Source: CALLPQ01 sp038531745
Lineage (GTDB): Bacteria > Pseudomonadota > Alphaproteobacteria > Caulobacterales > Parvularculaceae
Direction of reading: 5' to 3'
Assembly: GCA_038531745.1 (NCBI GenBank)
Contig: JBCBBJ010000008.1
Coordinates: 62,001 to 126,000 of the forward strand
DNA length: 64,000 bases
Part shown: positions 25,854 through 34,541 of the stretch, piece by piece
Layout of the letters: the number at the start of each line of letters is the position of its first letter
Position numbering within the stretch: the first letter of the stretch is position 1
Notes under the pieces: model-generated
Databases searched by the model: none
Told to the model about the DNA's origin: nothing
The model's input: the letters and a program-made list of their open reading frames with translations, nothing else
Translations under genes and position numbers: made by a program

Positions 25854-27085
25854 TGCAAATGCGTGAACTGAACGGACGCACCTGCAGGCAACGCTTTTGC
25901 CCTGGGCATCCGGCGCACCAGCGCATTACAGGTGGCAAAGGGCAGGATGAGCGCACTGTCCTGATTGGGCGCCGCCGTTATTTGCCATCCCGCCGGTGCC
26001 AACACGGCCTTCGCCCGCAAAAAAGTCTCTCGCTGGCCGTTGGCGCTAATGTCTGCCGTGAGCAAACCGGAAAGAGCCGTTGACATTGATGGTTGCCCAC
26101 CCATCGCCGCGATCAGGGGCCGTAAAAATAAATGCGCCGTCACCATGGCCGAGGCCGGATTTCCCGGTAAGCCAATTACCGGAACCTTTCCGGCCGCACC
26201 GTTCGTGTGACCAAACCAGGTGGGCTTGCCGGGTTTGACGGCAATTTTGGAAAAGACAAGCGCGCCATGGGCCAACGCGAACGCACGCTTCATATGGTCA
26301 TGGTCACCAACCGACGCACCGCCCACGGGGACGACAATATCAGCGCCGTCAGCATACGCCCTTTCAAAAACCCGCGTAAGCGCCTTTAGATCATCGGGCA
26401 CGCAGCCAAGATGGGTTGGCAGCCCGCCCCATTGCGTGATTAGCGGGCCAAGTCCGAGCGGATTCGCGTCAACAATTTCGCCCGGTGCCAGCGCTTTTTT
26501 ACCGAGCGGTACGAGTTCATCGCCATTGGTAAAAAACATCACCCGTGGCTGGCGATAGACCCGCACCCGCGCCACATTACCCGCAGCAAAAACAGCCCCA
26601 TGGAACGCCGTCAGCGCGGTGCCTTTTTGGGCAAGGCAATCGCCCGCTGAAAAATCGAGCCCCGCCGGGCGGATATGGCGCGGGGCCGTCTGACCCTGCG
26701 TCACCGTAACGATATCACCCGACCGCACAGCGTGTTCCTGAATGAGAACATGGTCCGCACCAGCGGGCACCGGTGCCCCGGTAAAAATCCGCACCGCTTG
26801 CCCGGTACCCACAGTACCAGAAAAAGGCGTGCCCGCGGGAGCTTCCCCAATCACGGTCAGCGACGCCCCCTCAGCCATATCGGCAAAACGCACGGCATAG
26901 CCATCCATCGCAGCAGCGGCAAAGGGTGGCTGGGTATGATCCGTAAAAACAGCATCGGCAAGAATACGGCCCGCGCACTGATCAATGCCGATTTCTTCTG
27001 GCGGCATTGTCACAACGTTGGCCGTCAGCATTGAAACTGCCGTTTCTACACTGATCATAGTGGGGATGGTACTACGCTCATCCAT
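25850..27085 (-). CDS. moeA: Molybdopterin molybdenumtransferase MoeA
   Basis: About 411 aa. Inserts molybdate into adenylylated molybdopterin. Motifs: AAMDGYAVR, VRIFTGAPVPAGADHVLIQE, the MoCF-domain VVPVGGASVGDHDHMKRAF and GLPGNPASAMVTAHLF. I start it at the ATG at 27085 (MDERST), which overlaps the moaC stop by 8 bp, giving translational coupling; ATG 27058 (MISVETA) is the other choice. Last gene of the moa operon. Confidence 0.93.
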   Translation of the reverse strand: MDERSTIPTMISVETAVSMLTANVVTMPPEEIGIDQCAGRILADAVFTDHTQPPFAAAAMDGYAVRFADMAEGASLTVIGEAPAGTPFSGTVGTGQAVRIFTGAPVPAGADHVLIQEHAVRSGDIVTVTQGQTAPRHIRPAGLDFSAGDCLAQKGTALTAFHGAVFAAGNVARVRVYRQPRVMFFTNGDELVPLGKKALAPGEIVDANPLGLGPLITQWGGLPTHLGCVPDDLKALTRVFERAYADGADIVVPVGGASVGDHDHMKRAFALAHGALVFSKIAVKPGKPTWFGHTNGAAGKVPVIGLPGNPASAMVTAHLFLRPLIAAMGGQPSMSTALSGLLTADISANGQRETFLRAKAVLAPAGWQITAAPNQDSALILPFATCNALVRRMPRAKALPAGASVQFTHLH

Positions 27086-27551
27086 CAAAATCTGACTTTC
27101 CACCGGTCTTTTTGAGGAGGCGAATACCGGTAATCACCATGGATTTATCAACGGCCTTGGCCATGTCATAAATGGTGAGGCACGCCGTCGATACCGCCAT
27201 AAGCGCCTCCATCTCAACGCCGGTTTTGCCCGTTGTTTTGACCTGCGCTTCCACGCGAAAGGCATGGGCAGCTTCATCGGGCGTGACGGATACTTCAATA
27301 CCGGTAATGGGCAGGGGGTGACATAGGGGAATAAGATCACTCGTGCGCTTTACGCCCATGATCGCGGCAAGTTCAGCAACGACCGCAATATCGCCTTTTC
27401 CTTTCTTCTGGCGACGCACTTTTTCAAAGGTTTGTGAGCTGAAGACAACCTGCCCCTCTGCGACAGCCAAACGCGCAGTATCAGCCTTGTCGGAGACATC
27501 GACCATCCGCACACGGCCCTTATTGTCGAAATGGGTCAGGTCGTCGGCCAT
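27078..27551 (-). CDS. moaC: Cyclic pyranopterin monophosphate synthase MoaC
   Basis: 157 aa, standard length. Starts LTHFDNKGRVRMVDVSDK, with the active-site segments LIPLCHPLPITGIEV and KTTGKTGVEMEALMAVSTACLTIYDMAKAVDK. Converts 3',8-cyclo-GTP, the MoaA product, to cPMP. It follows moaB directly (1-bp spacing) and overlaps moeA. Confidence 0.95.
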   Translation of the reverse strand: MADDLTHFDNKGRVRMVDVSDKADTARLAVAEGQVVFSSQTFEKVRRQKKGKGDIAVVAELAAIMGVKRTSDLIPLCHPLPITGIEVSVTPDEAAHAFRVEAQVKTTGKTGVEMEALMAVSTACLTIYDMAKAVDKSMVITGIRLLKKTGGKSDFDG

Positions 27552-28082
27552 TCACACCTCCGCAAGACGCGGCATGATCTCCACCAGATTGCAGGGCTTG
27601 TGGCGGGAATCGAGTTGAAACGAAATGACCTTGTCCCAGCCATCTTTCACCGCCCCGTTTGATCCCGGTAGCGCAAAGATAAAGGTACCGCCCGCCAACC
27701 CCGCCAGGGCGCGTGATTGCAAAGTCGAGAGACCAACTGATTGAAAACTCACCTGGTGAAAGATGACCGAAAAGCCATCAATCTCTTTGTCAAACAAGGG
27801 TCGCAAAGCTTCCGGCGTCACGTCGCGGCCGGTTAATCCGGTGCCCCCGGTGGTAATGACCACATCTATTTCGGGATCGGCAATCCATGTTTTGACCGTG
27901 GTCTGAATAGTTTCACGATCATCGGGTACAATCTTGCGATCACCCAGCACATGGCCCGCCTGCGTTAGCCGCGCGATGAGGGTTGCGCCGGAGGTGTCAT
28001 CGTCAATCGTGCGGGTGTCGGATACGGTCAGGATTGCGATCCGTACGGGGATAAAGGTCAGTCTCGGGTTGATACCGTGCAT
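27552..28082 (-). CDS. moaB: Molybdopterin adenylyltransferase, MoaB type
   Basis: 176 aa. MoCF fold with the motifs ILTVSDTRTIDDDTSG, VVITTGGTGLTGRDVTPEAL and LPGSNGAVKDGWD. MoaB/MogA adenylylates molybdopterin before MoeA inserts Mo. The ends match MoaB rather than the longer MogA. Lies between moaE (12 bp upstream) and moaC. Confidence 0.92.
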   Translation of the reverse strand: MHGINPRLTFIPVRIAILTVSDTRTIDDDTSGATLIARLTQAGHVLGDRKIVPDDRETIQTTVKTWIADPEIDVVITTGGTGLTGRDVTPEALRPLFDKEIDGFSVIFHQVSFQSVGLSTLQSRALAGLAGGTFIFALPGSNGAVKDGWDKVISFQLDSRHKPCNLVEIMPRLAEV

Positions 28083-28093
28083 GGCGTAAGGGC

Positions 28094-28549
28094 TCAGTCC
28101 TGTTGGGTCCAGCGACGCAGGTCTTTAGCATCACTTGGCCGGGGTTCAATCCAGTGCGTACCGCTTGCGCGGTGTTCTTTTTTCCAGAAATAGGCCTTTG
28201 ATTTCAGATGGTCCATCATGAAATCCACCGCCGCAAAGGCGTCGCGCCGATGGATACTGGCGCCAGCCACAAGCACAATTGCCTCACCAGCCCGCACATG
28301 GCCGACCCGGTGGGCAATCAAACACCCCAGAAGGGACCAGCGCGCCTGGGCGGCCTCGGCAATTACGTCCACCGACCGGTGCGTGAGAATTGGATGGTGT
28401 TCCAGGGTCAACCCGGTCACACCCTCGCCGTCTGCCCGGTCACGGACCTTTCCCACAAAACTGGCGATAGCCCCTGCACCGGCAACCTCGTCTTCAAAGG
28501 TAGCTAGCAGACGCTGTGCCGGCAGCGGTTTTTCAGCAACCAGAATCAC
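28094..28549 (-). CDS. moaE: Molybdopterin synthase catalytic subunit MoaE
   Basis: 151 aa. GAIASFVGKVRDR at the N-terminal strand, LEHHPILTHR, HRVGHVRAGEAIVLVAGASIHRRDAFAA, and the catalytic KSKAYFWKKE lysines with W..P at the end. Uses the MoaD thiocarboxylate to sulfurate cPMP. Directly follows moaD (5-bp gap). Confidence 0.94.
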   Translation of the reverse strand: MILVAEKPLPAQRLLATFEDEVAGAGAIASFVGKVRDRADGEGVTGLTLEHHPILTHRSVDVIAEAAQARWSLLGCLIAHRVGHVRAGEAIVLVAGASIHRRDAFAAVDFMMDHLKSKAYFWKKEHRASGTHWIEPRPSDAKDLRRWTQQD

Positions 28550-28554
28550 GGGGC

Positions 28555-28812
28555 CTAGCCCCCGCTCACAGGCGGCAAAAAGGCCAGCTTGTCGCCAGTG
28601 GTAAGAACGACCGCGCGGTCAACAACGCCATCATTAAGGACACAAATCGTTGTCTCGGCATCAAGAGCAGCGCCGAGTGCCGGTTCGTCCCGGGTCAGCT
28701 GCTTGATCACCGCATTGATGGATGCATTCACTTCCACGGACACGGTCATGGCCCGCATATTGGCAAGATCAGCAAGTTTGCCATAAAACTCAATTTCTAC
28801 GGTGGGGGCCAG
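28555..28812 (-). CDS. moaD: Molybdopterin synthase sulfur carrier subunit MoaD, probable CTG start
   Basis: About 85-aa ubiquitin-like protein ending in the required Gly-Gly (LPPVSGG), which is adenylylated and thiocarboxylated. The only ATG near the front (28758) would delete the first beta strand VEIEFYGKLADL, which every MoaD has. No ATG, GTG or TTG is in frame upstream. The reading frame is open, and a CTG at 28812 lies 9 nt after GGAGG, which is formed by the last codons of moaA. I therefore infer CTG initiation 5 bp after the moaA stop. Confidence 0.8.
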   Translation of the reverse strand: MAPTVEIEFYGKLADLANMRAMTVSVEVNASINAVIKQLTRDEPALGAALDAETTICVLNDGVVDRAVVLTTGDKLAFLPPVSGG

Positions 28813-28817
28813 GGCTC

Positions 28818-29876
28818 TTATCCTCCGGTTACGGACATATGCCGGGCCACCGCAGGTTGGTGCTGTTCGCGGGCGGCCTCAAACCGATGGCGATCCGGCT
28901 TCGCAATCATGGCTGCCGCAAAGGCTTCTTCCAACGCAATTTCAGGCGATGGACCGCGAAGCGCGGCGCGCAAATCAACCTTTTGACCATGGCCAAGACA
29001 GCCATAAAGACTGCCGGTGCAGGTCACACGCACGCGGTTACATCCCGCACAAAAATTCTCCGTCAGCGGCGTAATGAACCCGATTTGCCCGCCGGTTTCG
29101 CGCACACGCATATACCGCGCCGGACCGCCAGTGCGCGTGGGCAACGGTGCCAGCGACCAGCGCGTCGACAGACGGTCTTTCATCTCGGTGAGCGGATAGA
29201 AATAGGCATGATTAGCGTGCATCCCCTCACCCATGGGCATCACTTCAATCAGGGTTAGAGTCATGGAACGCCCATGGGCCCATTCGATGATCGCAGGGAT
29301 TTCGTCAATATTGATCCCTTTAAGGGCGACGGTGTTGATCTTCACGGTGAGCCCAGCGCGCTGCGCCGCGTCGATGCCAGCAAGAACGTCACTTAACACT
29401 GCCCGCCGGGTCAATTGCGTAAACGTTCTATCGTCCAGCGTATCGAGGGACACATTTATCCGCCGCACGCCCGCGGCGGCCAAGGCATCGGCGTGGCGCG
29501 AAAGCTGGGTTCCATTGGTGGTCAGGGTCACCTCATCCAACGTGCCCGAACGAACATCCGAACGGGCCCCCGAATGGATCATGGCCCCCAACCGGGCGAT
29601 CAGCGTCATGATATCGCGGCGTACCAGCGGCTCCCCGCCTGTAATCCGTATACGGCGCACCCCGCGCCGGACGAACGCTTCGCTGATGGTGGCAAGCTCT
29701 TCCAATAACAAAACATCCGCCTTGGGCAGAAACGCCATCGTCTCTGACATACAATAGCCACAGCGCAGGTCGCACCGGTCCGTCACCGACAACCGCAAAT
29801 AGGTTATCTGTCGGCCAAAACTATCGTGGAGGGGATCATTCGTGCCTGTCGCCATGCCAAAGCGTACCATGCCCAT
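28818..29876 (-). CDS. moaA: GTP 3',8-cyclase MoaA
   Basis: 352-aa radical SAM enzyme for the first step of molybdenum cofactor synthesis. N-terminal cluster CDLRCGYC (Cys35, 39, 42); SAM motif RITGGEPLVRRD; second [4Fe-4S] site FCAGCNRVRVTCTGSLYGC; C-terminal Gly-Gly (VTGG) needed for activity. ATG at 29855 (MATGTND) could be the true start. First gene of the operon moaA-moaD-moaE-moaB-moaC-moeA, divergent from the Mo-hydroxylase genes that would need the cofactor. Confidence 0.95.
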   Translation of the reverse strand: MGMVRFGMATGTNDPLHDSFGRQITYLRLSVTDRCDLRCGYCMSETMAFLPKADVLLLEELATISEAFVRRGVRRIRITGGEPLVRRDIMTLIARLGAMIHSGARSDVRSGTLDEVTLTTNGTQLSRHADALAAAGVRRINVSLDTLDDRTFTQLTRRAVLSDVLAGIDAAQRAGLTVKINTVALKGINIDEIPAIIEWAHGRSMTLTLIEVMPMGEGMHANHAYFYPLTEMKDRLSTRWSLAPLPTRTGGPARYMRVRETGGQIGFITPLTENFCAGCNRVRVTCTGSLYGCLGHGQKVDLRAALRGPSPEIALEEAFAAAMIAKPDRHRFEAAREQHQPAVARHMSVTGG

Positions 29877-30006
29877 TGCGGGCGCTCCAGTGTTGGTCCA
29901 TCCCGCTTTTGGCGGCGCGGCAGACCTGTGACAGCCGATAGATTTTAGCCCCCGATTTTGATAGTCTCATGGCGAAACGTTAAGTAAAGCCACATGGTGC
30001 GCCCTT

Positions 30007-30468
30007 ATGAAACTGACCGTCAACGGCAATGACTATCAAGTTGATGCCGACCCTGAAACACCGCTACTCTGGGTGCTGCGCGATGAGATTGGGCTTACCG
30101 GCACAAAATTTGGCTGCGGTATTGGCGCTTGCGGCGCGTGCACGGTGCATATGGAGGGCGCGGCCTTGCGATCGTGCAGCCTGCCGGTCAGTGCCGTGAC
30201 CGGCTCCGTGACAACCATTGAAGGGCTTGGCACGCCGGAAACACTGCACGCGGTTCAGGCCGCGTGGATCGACCATAATGTCGCCCAATGTGGTTATTGC
30301 CAGTCCGGCCAGATTATGGCCGCCGCCGCACTCCTCGCCGATAATCCAAGCCCCAGTGACGGGGACATTGACGATGCCATGAGTGGCAATTTGTGCCGGT
30401 GTGGCACCTATCCGCGCATCAAAGCGGCGATCAATGATGCCGCTGGACGCTTGAACGGGGGTGCATGA
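30007..30468 (+). CDS. [2Fe-2S] subunit of a xanthine-oxidase-family Mo hydroxylase (IorA-like)
   Basis: 153 aa. Two cluster domains: plant-type ferredoxin motif GCGIGACGACTVH with a further Cys in LRSCSLP, and the helical domain QCGYCQSGQIM...NLCRCGTYPRI. It passes electrons from the Mo site to an acceptor. The separate small subunit plus a large subunit with no FAD protein is the isoquinoline 1-oxidoreductase (IorAB) arrangement. It overlaps the large-subunit gene by 4 bp. Confidence 0.92.
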   Translation: MKLTVNGNDYQVDADPETPLLWVLRDEIGLTGTKFGCGIGACGACTVHMEGAALRSCSLPVSAVTGSVTTIEGLGTPETLHAVQAAWIDHNVAQCGYCQSGQIMAAAALLADNPSPSDGDIDDAMSGNLCRCGTYPRIKAAINDAAGRLNGGA

Positions 30469-32732
30469 TGGGTACCATTCGACGCAGAGCGTTTTTGATT
30501 GGTTCAGCCGCAATTGTCGGCGGCGTTGCCTTTGGAACGTGGCAAATCACAAAACCTTATGATAATCCGCTTAAGGATCATCTGGCACCCGGTGAAACCG
30601 CGCTGACCCCTTATGTGTTAGTCAATGGCGACGGCATCACTGTTATTGTACCGCGCGCCGAGATGGGCCAGGGCGTCATGACGACGCTCGCGGCGCTCGT
30701 CGCCGAAGAGCTTGATGTGGGCCTTGATGCCATCACGGTCAAACACGGGCCCGCGGGCAAGGCCTATTACAACAGCGTGATCCTGGAGGAAGCCGCAAAA
30801 GTTCCCGCCACGGACGATAGCGCCGGCGGCGCGCGAATGCGCAGTCTAACCCATATCCCCGCCAAGCTGATGGGGATGCAAGTGACCGGTGGGTCAACAT
30901 CAACACCCGATGCCTATAACCGCATGCGCAAGGCTGGCGCGGCGGCGCGCTTAGTCTTTATCAAGGCAGCAGCGCGTCAATTGGGTGTCAAAGAACGCGA
31001 TCTGACCACAGAAAATGGTGCGGTGTTGGGCCCCGACGGTATGCGCATCGCCTATACAGAGCTTGCCGAGGCAGCCCGCGCGATTGAACCGCCCGCAAAC
31101 CCACCGTTGAAACCGCGCGCCGACTGGAAACTGCTCGGTCGGTCGCAACCGCGTCTCGATATGGTTGGCAAATGTACCGGTACGACGGATTTTTCCATCG
31201 ATGTGCGACTACCGGGCATGGTGTACGCCGCCGTGCGCATGAACCCGAACCGCGAGGCGCCGCTCAACAGTTTTGATGCTGAGCCCGCGCTTGCCATCAA
31301 TGGGGTCAAAAAAGTCATGGCGCTCGATAATGGCATTGCCGTGCTGGCGCGCAACAGCTGGGCAGCATTCCAAGGGGCAAAGGCCACGCGCATGGAATGG
31401 GCCGCTGCAGCCTATGTGAGCGACAGCGCCGCACATCTGAGCCAATTGCGCGAGACCATGGCAACCGACGAGCCCAACAGCCAAATGCGCGATGACGGCA
31501 ACGCCGTGCGCAGCCTAAAAAAGGCAAGCGCCGATGGCGCTCCCATCATTTCCGGCACTTATGAGGTGCCTTATCTTGCCCACGCCACCATGGAACCCAT
31601 GAACGCTGTTGCCTATCGCCATGATGACATCCTGGAAATCTGGGCCGGGAACCAGGCACCCACCCAGGCGCGCAAGGATGCCGCAACCATCAGTGGGCTG
31701 AGCGAAGATAAGATACTGATCCACACGACGCTCATGGGCGGCGGGTTTGGCCGGCGGGCAGAGATGGATTTTATCAAACAGGCGGTAAAAATCGCGGTGG
31801 CCGAAGCCGGAACGCCGATCAAGCTGACCTGGACCCGCGAGGAAGATATCACGCAGGATTATTATCGCCCCGCCGCCGTGGCGCGATTTCAGGCGACACT
31901 TGCCGATGGCAAACCGGACTGTATCAGTCTTGATCTCGCGGCAACCTCCGTTGCGGATTCGCAGTTTGGCCGGCTCGGCATCTCCCTGCCTGGCGCCGAC
32001 CCCACGCTGGCGCAAAACGCGTGGGATCAGCCCTATGCGGTGCCGAATTATCTGGTGTCTGCCTATAAGGCGCCCATGGCGTTGCCGGTTAGCTCCTGGC
32101 GCTCCGTCGGCGCCTCCCAAAACGGCTTTTTTCATGAATGCATGATGGATGAAATCGCTGTTGCCGCCGGGCGCGATGCCATCGATATGCGGCTGGACCT
32201 CATGGACCATGAGCCGAGCGTTGCCGTGCTTAAAACTGTACGCGATATGGCCGGGTGGGGTGCGAACACACCCACCGCCGGCGAAAACGGGGCGAAAACG
32301 GCGCAGGGTGCAGCGTTCTTTCTGTCGTTCGGTGTGCCGACGGCGCAGATTGTTGAAATTGAGGAAACATCCAACGGCATCGCGCTGAAAAAAATCTGGG
32401 CCGCGGTCGATGTGGGTCTCGCCCTCGATCCCGCCAATATTGAAGCCCAAGTGCAATCGGCGATTATCTATGGGCTGTCTGCAGCGCTCGGCGGTGAGAT
32501 TACCATGCGTGATGGCAAGGTTGAGCAATCAAACTTTCACGATTATGACGCACTGCGACTTTATCAGTGCCCGGAAATTGAGGTGGCAATCCTCGAAAAT
32601 CTGGACGAGATTACCGGGATCGGGGAGCCTGGCCTGCCGCCGGTTGCGCCCGCCCTTGCCAATGCGGTCTTCGCCCTGACCGGGGAGCGTGTTCGCAAAT
32701 TGCCCCTCGCCGCGGCCGTGCGTTTCATTTAA
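30465..32732 (+). CDS. Molybdopterin-binding large subunit, aldehyde oxidase family (IorB-like)
   Basis: 755 aa. Tat-type leader RRRAFLIGSAAIVGG in the first 25 residues predicts export together with the small subunit. Motifs: EMGQGVMTTLAALVAEELD, MGGGFGRRAEMDF, WRSVGASQNGFFHECMMDEIA and GEPGLPPVAPALANAV with the active-site Glu. Members hydroxylate N-heterocycles or oxidise aldehydes at a Mo site. Substrate unknown. The following xdhC and mocA genes belong to the same operon and mature the enzyme. Confidence 0.9.
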   Translation: MMGTIRRRAFLIGSAAIVGGVAFGTWQITKPYDNPLKDHLAPGETALTPYVLVNGDGITVIVPRAEMGQGVMTTLAALVAEELDVGLDAITVKHGPAGKAYYNSVILEEAAKVPATDDSAGGARMRSLTHIPAKLMGMQVTGGSTSTPDAYNRMRKAGAAARLVFIKAAARQLGVKERDLTTENGAVLGPDGMRIAYTELAEAARAIEPPANPPLKPRADWKLLGRSQPRLDMVGKCTGTTDFSIDVRLPGMVYAAVRMNPNREAPLNSFDAEPALAINGVKKVMALDNGIAVLARNSWAAFQGAKATRMEWAAAAYVSDSAAHLSQLRETMATDEPNSQMRDDGNAVRSLKKASADGAPIISGTYEVPYLAHATMEPMNAVAYRHDDILEIWAGNQAPTQARKDAATISGLSEDKILIHTTLMGGGFGRRAEMDFIKQAVKIAVAEAGTPIKLTWTREEDITQDYYRPAAVARFQATLADGKPDCISLDLAATSVADSQFGRLGISLPGADPTLAQNAWDQPYAVPNYLVSAYKAPMALPVSSWRSVGASQNGFFHECMMDEIAVAAGRDAIDMRLDLMDHEPSVAVLKTVRDMAGWGANTPTAGENGAKTAQGAAFFLSFGVPTAQIVEIEETSNGIALKKIWAAVDVGLALDPANIEAQVQSAIIYGLSAALGGEITMRDGKVEQSNFHDYDALRLYQCPEIEVAILENLDEITGIGEPGLPPVAPALANAVFALTGERVRKLPLAAAVRFI

Positions 32733-32769
32733 GGGGCCGGCCCAGATATTGGTGGTCAGTACACCGCTT

Positions 32770-33759
32770 ATGGCCTTTACGGATAATCCAATTGCGTTTC
32801 TTTCCGACAGGATGCGCCGCGGTGAGCATGTTGGCCTTGCCACGCTGATCGCTGTTGATGGTTCCTCCCCCAGACCGGTGGGCAGCCAGATTGCAGTTGC
32901 TGAAAATGGCGACAGCACCGGCATGATCACGGGCGGCTGCGCCGAGGCAGCGCTGATCACACAAACCGTGCACCATATGGCGGCGGGATCGCGCGGCGTA
33001 ACGCGGTATGGCGCGGGCTCGCCTTATCTTGACGTGAAGCTGCCTTGCGGGTCAGGTGTTGATGTGCATTTTGAGGGTGATCTTACCCCCACTATAGTTG
33101 CAGAGCTTGCCGCCGCGCAGGAGGCGCGGGCGCCCCATGCCTTATCACTTTTCGCTGAACGCGCGCCGGTTGCCCATAACCCAACGCAGGCGCTTACCGA
33201 AAATCCGCTCTTTATGCGGACATATGCGCCGCGTTTCCGACTACTGATTTTTGGTGAAGGCCCCTACCCCTATGCTCTCGCCACCCTTGCCACCCCACTC
33301 AATTTTGATATTCAGGTTTTTTCACCGGATACGCACACACGTTCAGCCCTTGAGTTGGACAGTCGCGACGGTACACCGATAATGACCCACGCCATCACCC
33401 CGCGTGACGACTTTTCGGCCATCGCATTTGATCCGTGGACGGGTGTCGTGACGCTGTTTCATGACCATGAGTGGGAGATCAATATTCTTAGCGCGGCCCT
33501 GGCCTCATCCGCGAGTTATATTGGCGCGTTGGGTAGTCGCAAAACCCACACAGCGCGAATGGCGCATTTGCGCGACCGCGGCTTTTCGGCGGACGTAATC
33601 AGCGCGATCCATGGGCCCGTGGGTCTTGATATTGGTGCCAGCGACCCGAACGAAATCGCAATCTCTATCCTTGCACAGATTATTGCCCACCGTCGCGGGC
33701 AATCGCACCATATTGCGGCTGACCCATCAACCCGCCTCGCCGCTTACAATGATGCATGA
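32770..33759 (+). CDS. XdhC/CoxI family Mo-enzyme maturation protein
   Basis: About 329 aa. N-terminal XdhC_CoxI domain (GLATLIAVDGSSPRPVGSQIAV; TGGCAEAALI; YGAGSPYLDVKLPCGSGVDVHFE) and a C-terminal Rossmann domain (LLIFGEGPYPYALATLA; ITPRDDFSAIAFDPWTGVVTLFHDHEWEINIL; YIGALGSRKT). XdhC proteins bind and sulfurate Mo cofactor and deliver it to xanthine-dehydrogenase-type enzymes. A GTG at 32752 is an alternative start. It overlaps mocA. Confidence 0.85.
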   Translation: MAFTDNPIAFLSDRMRRGEHVGLATLIAVDGSSPRPVGSQIAVAENGDSTGMITGGCAEAALITQTVHHMAAGSRGVTRYGAGSPYLDVKLPCGSGVDVHFEGDLTPTIVAELAAAQEARAPHALSLFAERAPVAHNPTQALTENPLFMRTYAPRFRLLIFGEGPYPYALATLATPLNFDIQVFSPDTHTRSALELDSRDGTPIMTHAITPRDDFSAIAFDPWTGVVTLFHDHEWEINILSAALASSASYIGALGSRKTHTARMAHLRDRGFSADVISAIHGPVGLDIGASDPNEIAISILAQIIAHRRGQSHHIAADPSTRLAAYNDA

Positions 33760-34345
33760 GGTTTCAGCGATCATCCTCGCCGCGGGCCAATCACGACGGT
33801 TTGGCTCCCACAATAAACTATACACCCCGATTGATGGTAAACCGATGATCATAGGGGTGATTGAGCGGGTATTGGCGGCGCAACCTGATCAGTGTTTCGT
33901 GGTTGTGTCGGCGCAGGACAAAGAGACTGTTAATCTGTGTTTAGACTTTCGGGTGACGGCCATTCCGTGCGCCGATGCTTCCCTCGGCATGGCGCATTCC
34001 TTGCGTGCGGGTGCCCATGCGGCGCCAACCACCCACGGGCTGATGATCGTGCTAGGCGATATGCCATTTATCCGTATATCAACAATCGAGCGGGTCATCA
34101 CCACCGCACGCAACGCCCACAGCGAAAATACCATTGTCATGCCATTCCATGAGGGGCGGCGGGGGCATCCAATTGTCTTCGGGGCGGGTCACCGGGCCAA
34201 TCTCTTAGCGCTGGAGGGGGATCGCGGGGCGAACAATTTGATCGCCGATAACCCTGGCCAGTGCACGCATGTGTGCCTTAATGATCCCGGTATCCACCGT
34301 GATATTGACCGGCCTTATGATCTTGAAAGCCCAACTGAAGTGTAG
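33749..34345 (+). CDS. mocA: Molybdenum cofactor cytidylyltransferase MocA-like
   Basis: 198 aa. Nucleotidyltransferase fold with SAIILAAGQSRRFGSHNKL at the start, MIVLGDMPFIRIS (metal-binding Asp) and GHPIVFGAGHRANLLALEGDRGANNLI. It converts Mo-MPT to MCD, the cofactor form found in bacterial xanthine-oxidase-family enzymes. Two tandem ATGs (33749, 33752) overlap the xdhC end. The operon order Mo-hydroxylase, xdhC, mocA makes the role clear. Confidence 0.87.
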   Translation: MMHEVSAIILAAGQSRRFGSHNKLYTPIDGKPMIIGVIERVLAAQPDQCFVVVSAQDKETVNLCLDFRVTAIPCADASLGMAHSLRAGAHAAPTTHGLMIVLGDMPFIRISTIERVITTARNAHSENTIVMPFHEGRRGHPIVFGAGHRANLLALEGDRGANNLIADNPGQCTHVCLNDPGIHRDIDRPYDLESPTEV

Positions 34346-34353
34346 CGATAGGA

Positions 34354-34430
34354 TGGTACCGCCTCCCCGGTTCGAACGGGGGACCTCTAGATCCACAATC
34401 TAGCGCTCTAACCTACTGAGCTAAGGCGGC
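34354..34430 (-). tRNA. tRNA-His (anticodon GTG), no encoded G-1
   Basis: 77 nt including an encoded CCA. The cloverleaf is complete: acceptor GCCGCCU/AGGCGGU, D-loop AGCUCAGUAGG, anticodon stem CUAGA/UCUAG with loop UUGUGGA (anticodon at 34394-34396), and T arm CCCCG-UUCGAAC-CGGGG. The 5' end is G1 pairing with U72, the discriminator is A73, and the base before G1 is T rather than G. This is the derived alphaproteobacterial tRNA-His, recognised by a divergent HisRS. Confidence 0.95.
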
Positions 34431-34541
34431 ACGGAACGCGGGCAGCCGCCGGGCGGCAACCACGAGTGAGGTGCTATAATACACCTCGTTTCAAATTCGA
34501 AGCCTCAAAGGCGAGAAACCAATGATTTTTCGCCGCCGCGA

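Noticed and set aside
29877..30006. Possible molybdenum-cofactor riboswitch between moaA and the Mo-hydroxylase genes
   Set aside because: The gap is only 130 bp, is shared by two divergent promoters, and shows none of the large multi-stem structure of the Moco motif.
31515..32528. 337-codon open frame antisense to the Mo-hydroxylase large subunit
   Set aside because: Shadow of third-position G/C in a confidently assigned gene; no recognisable motif and no ribosome binding site.
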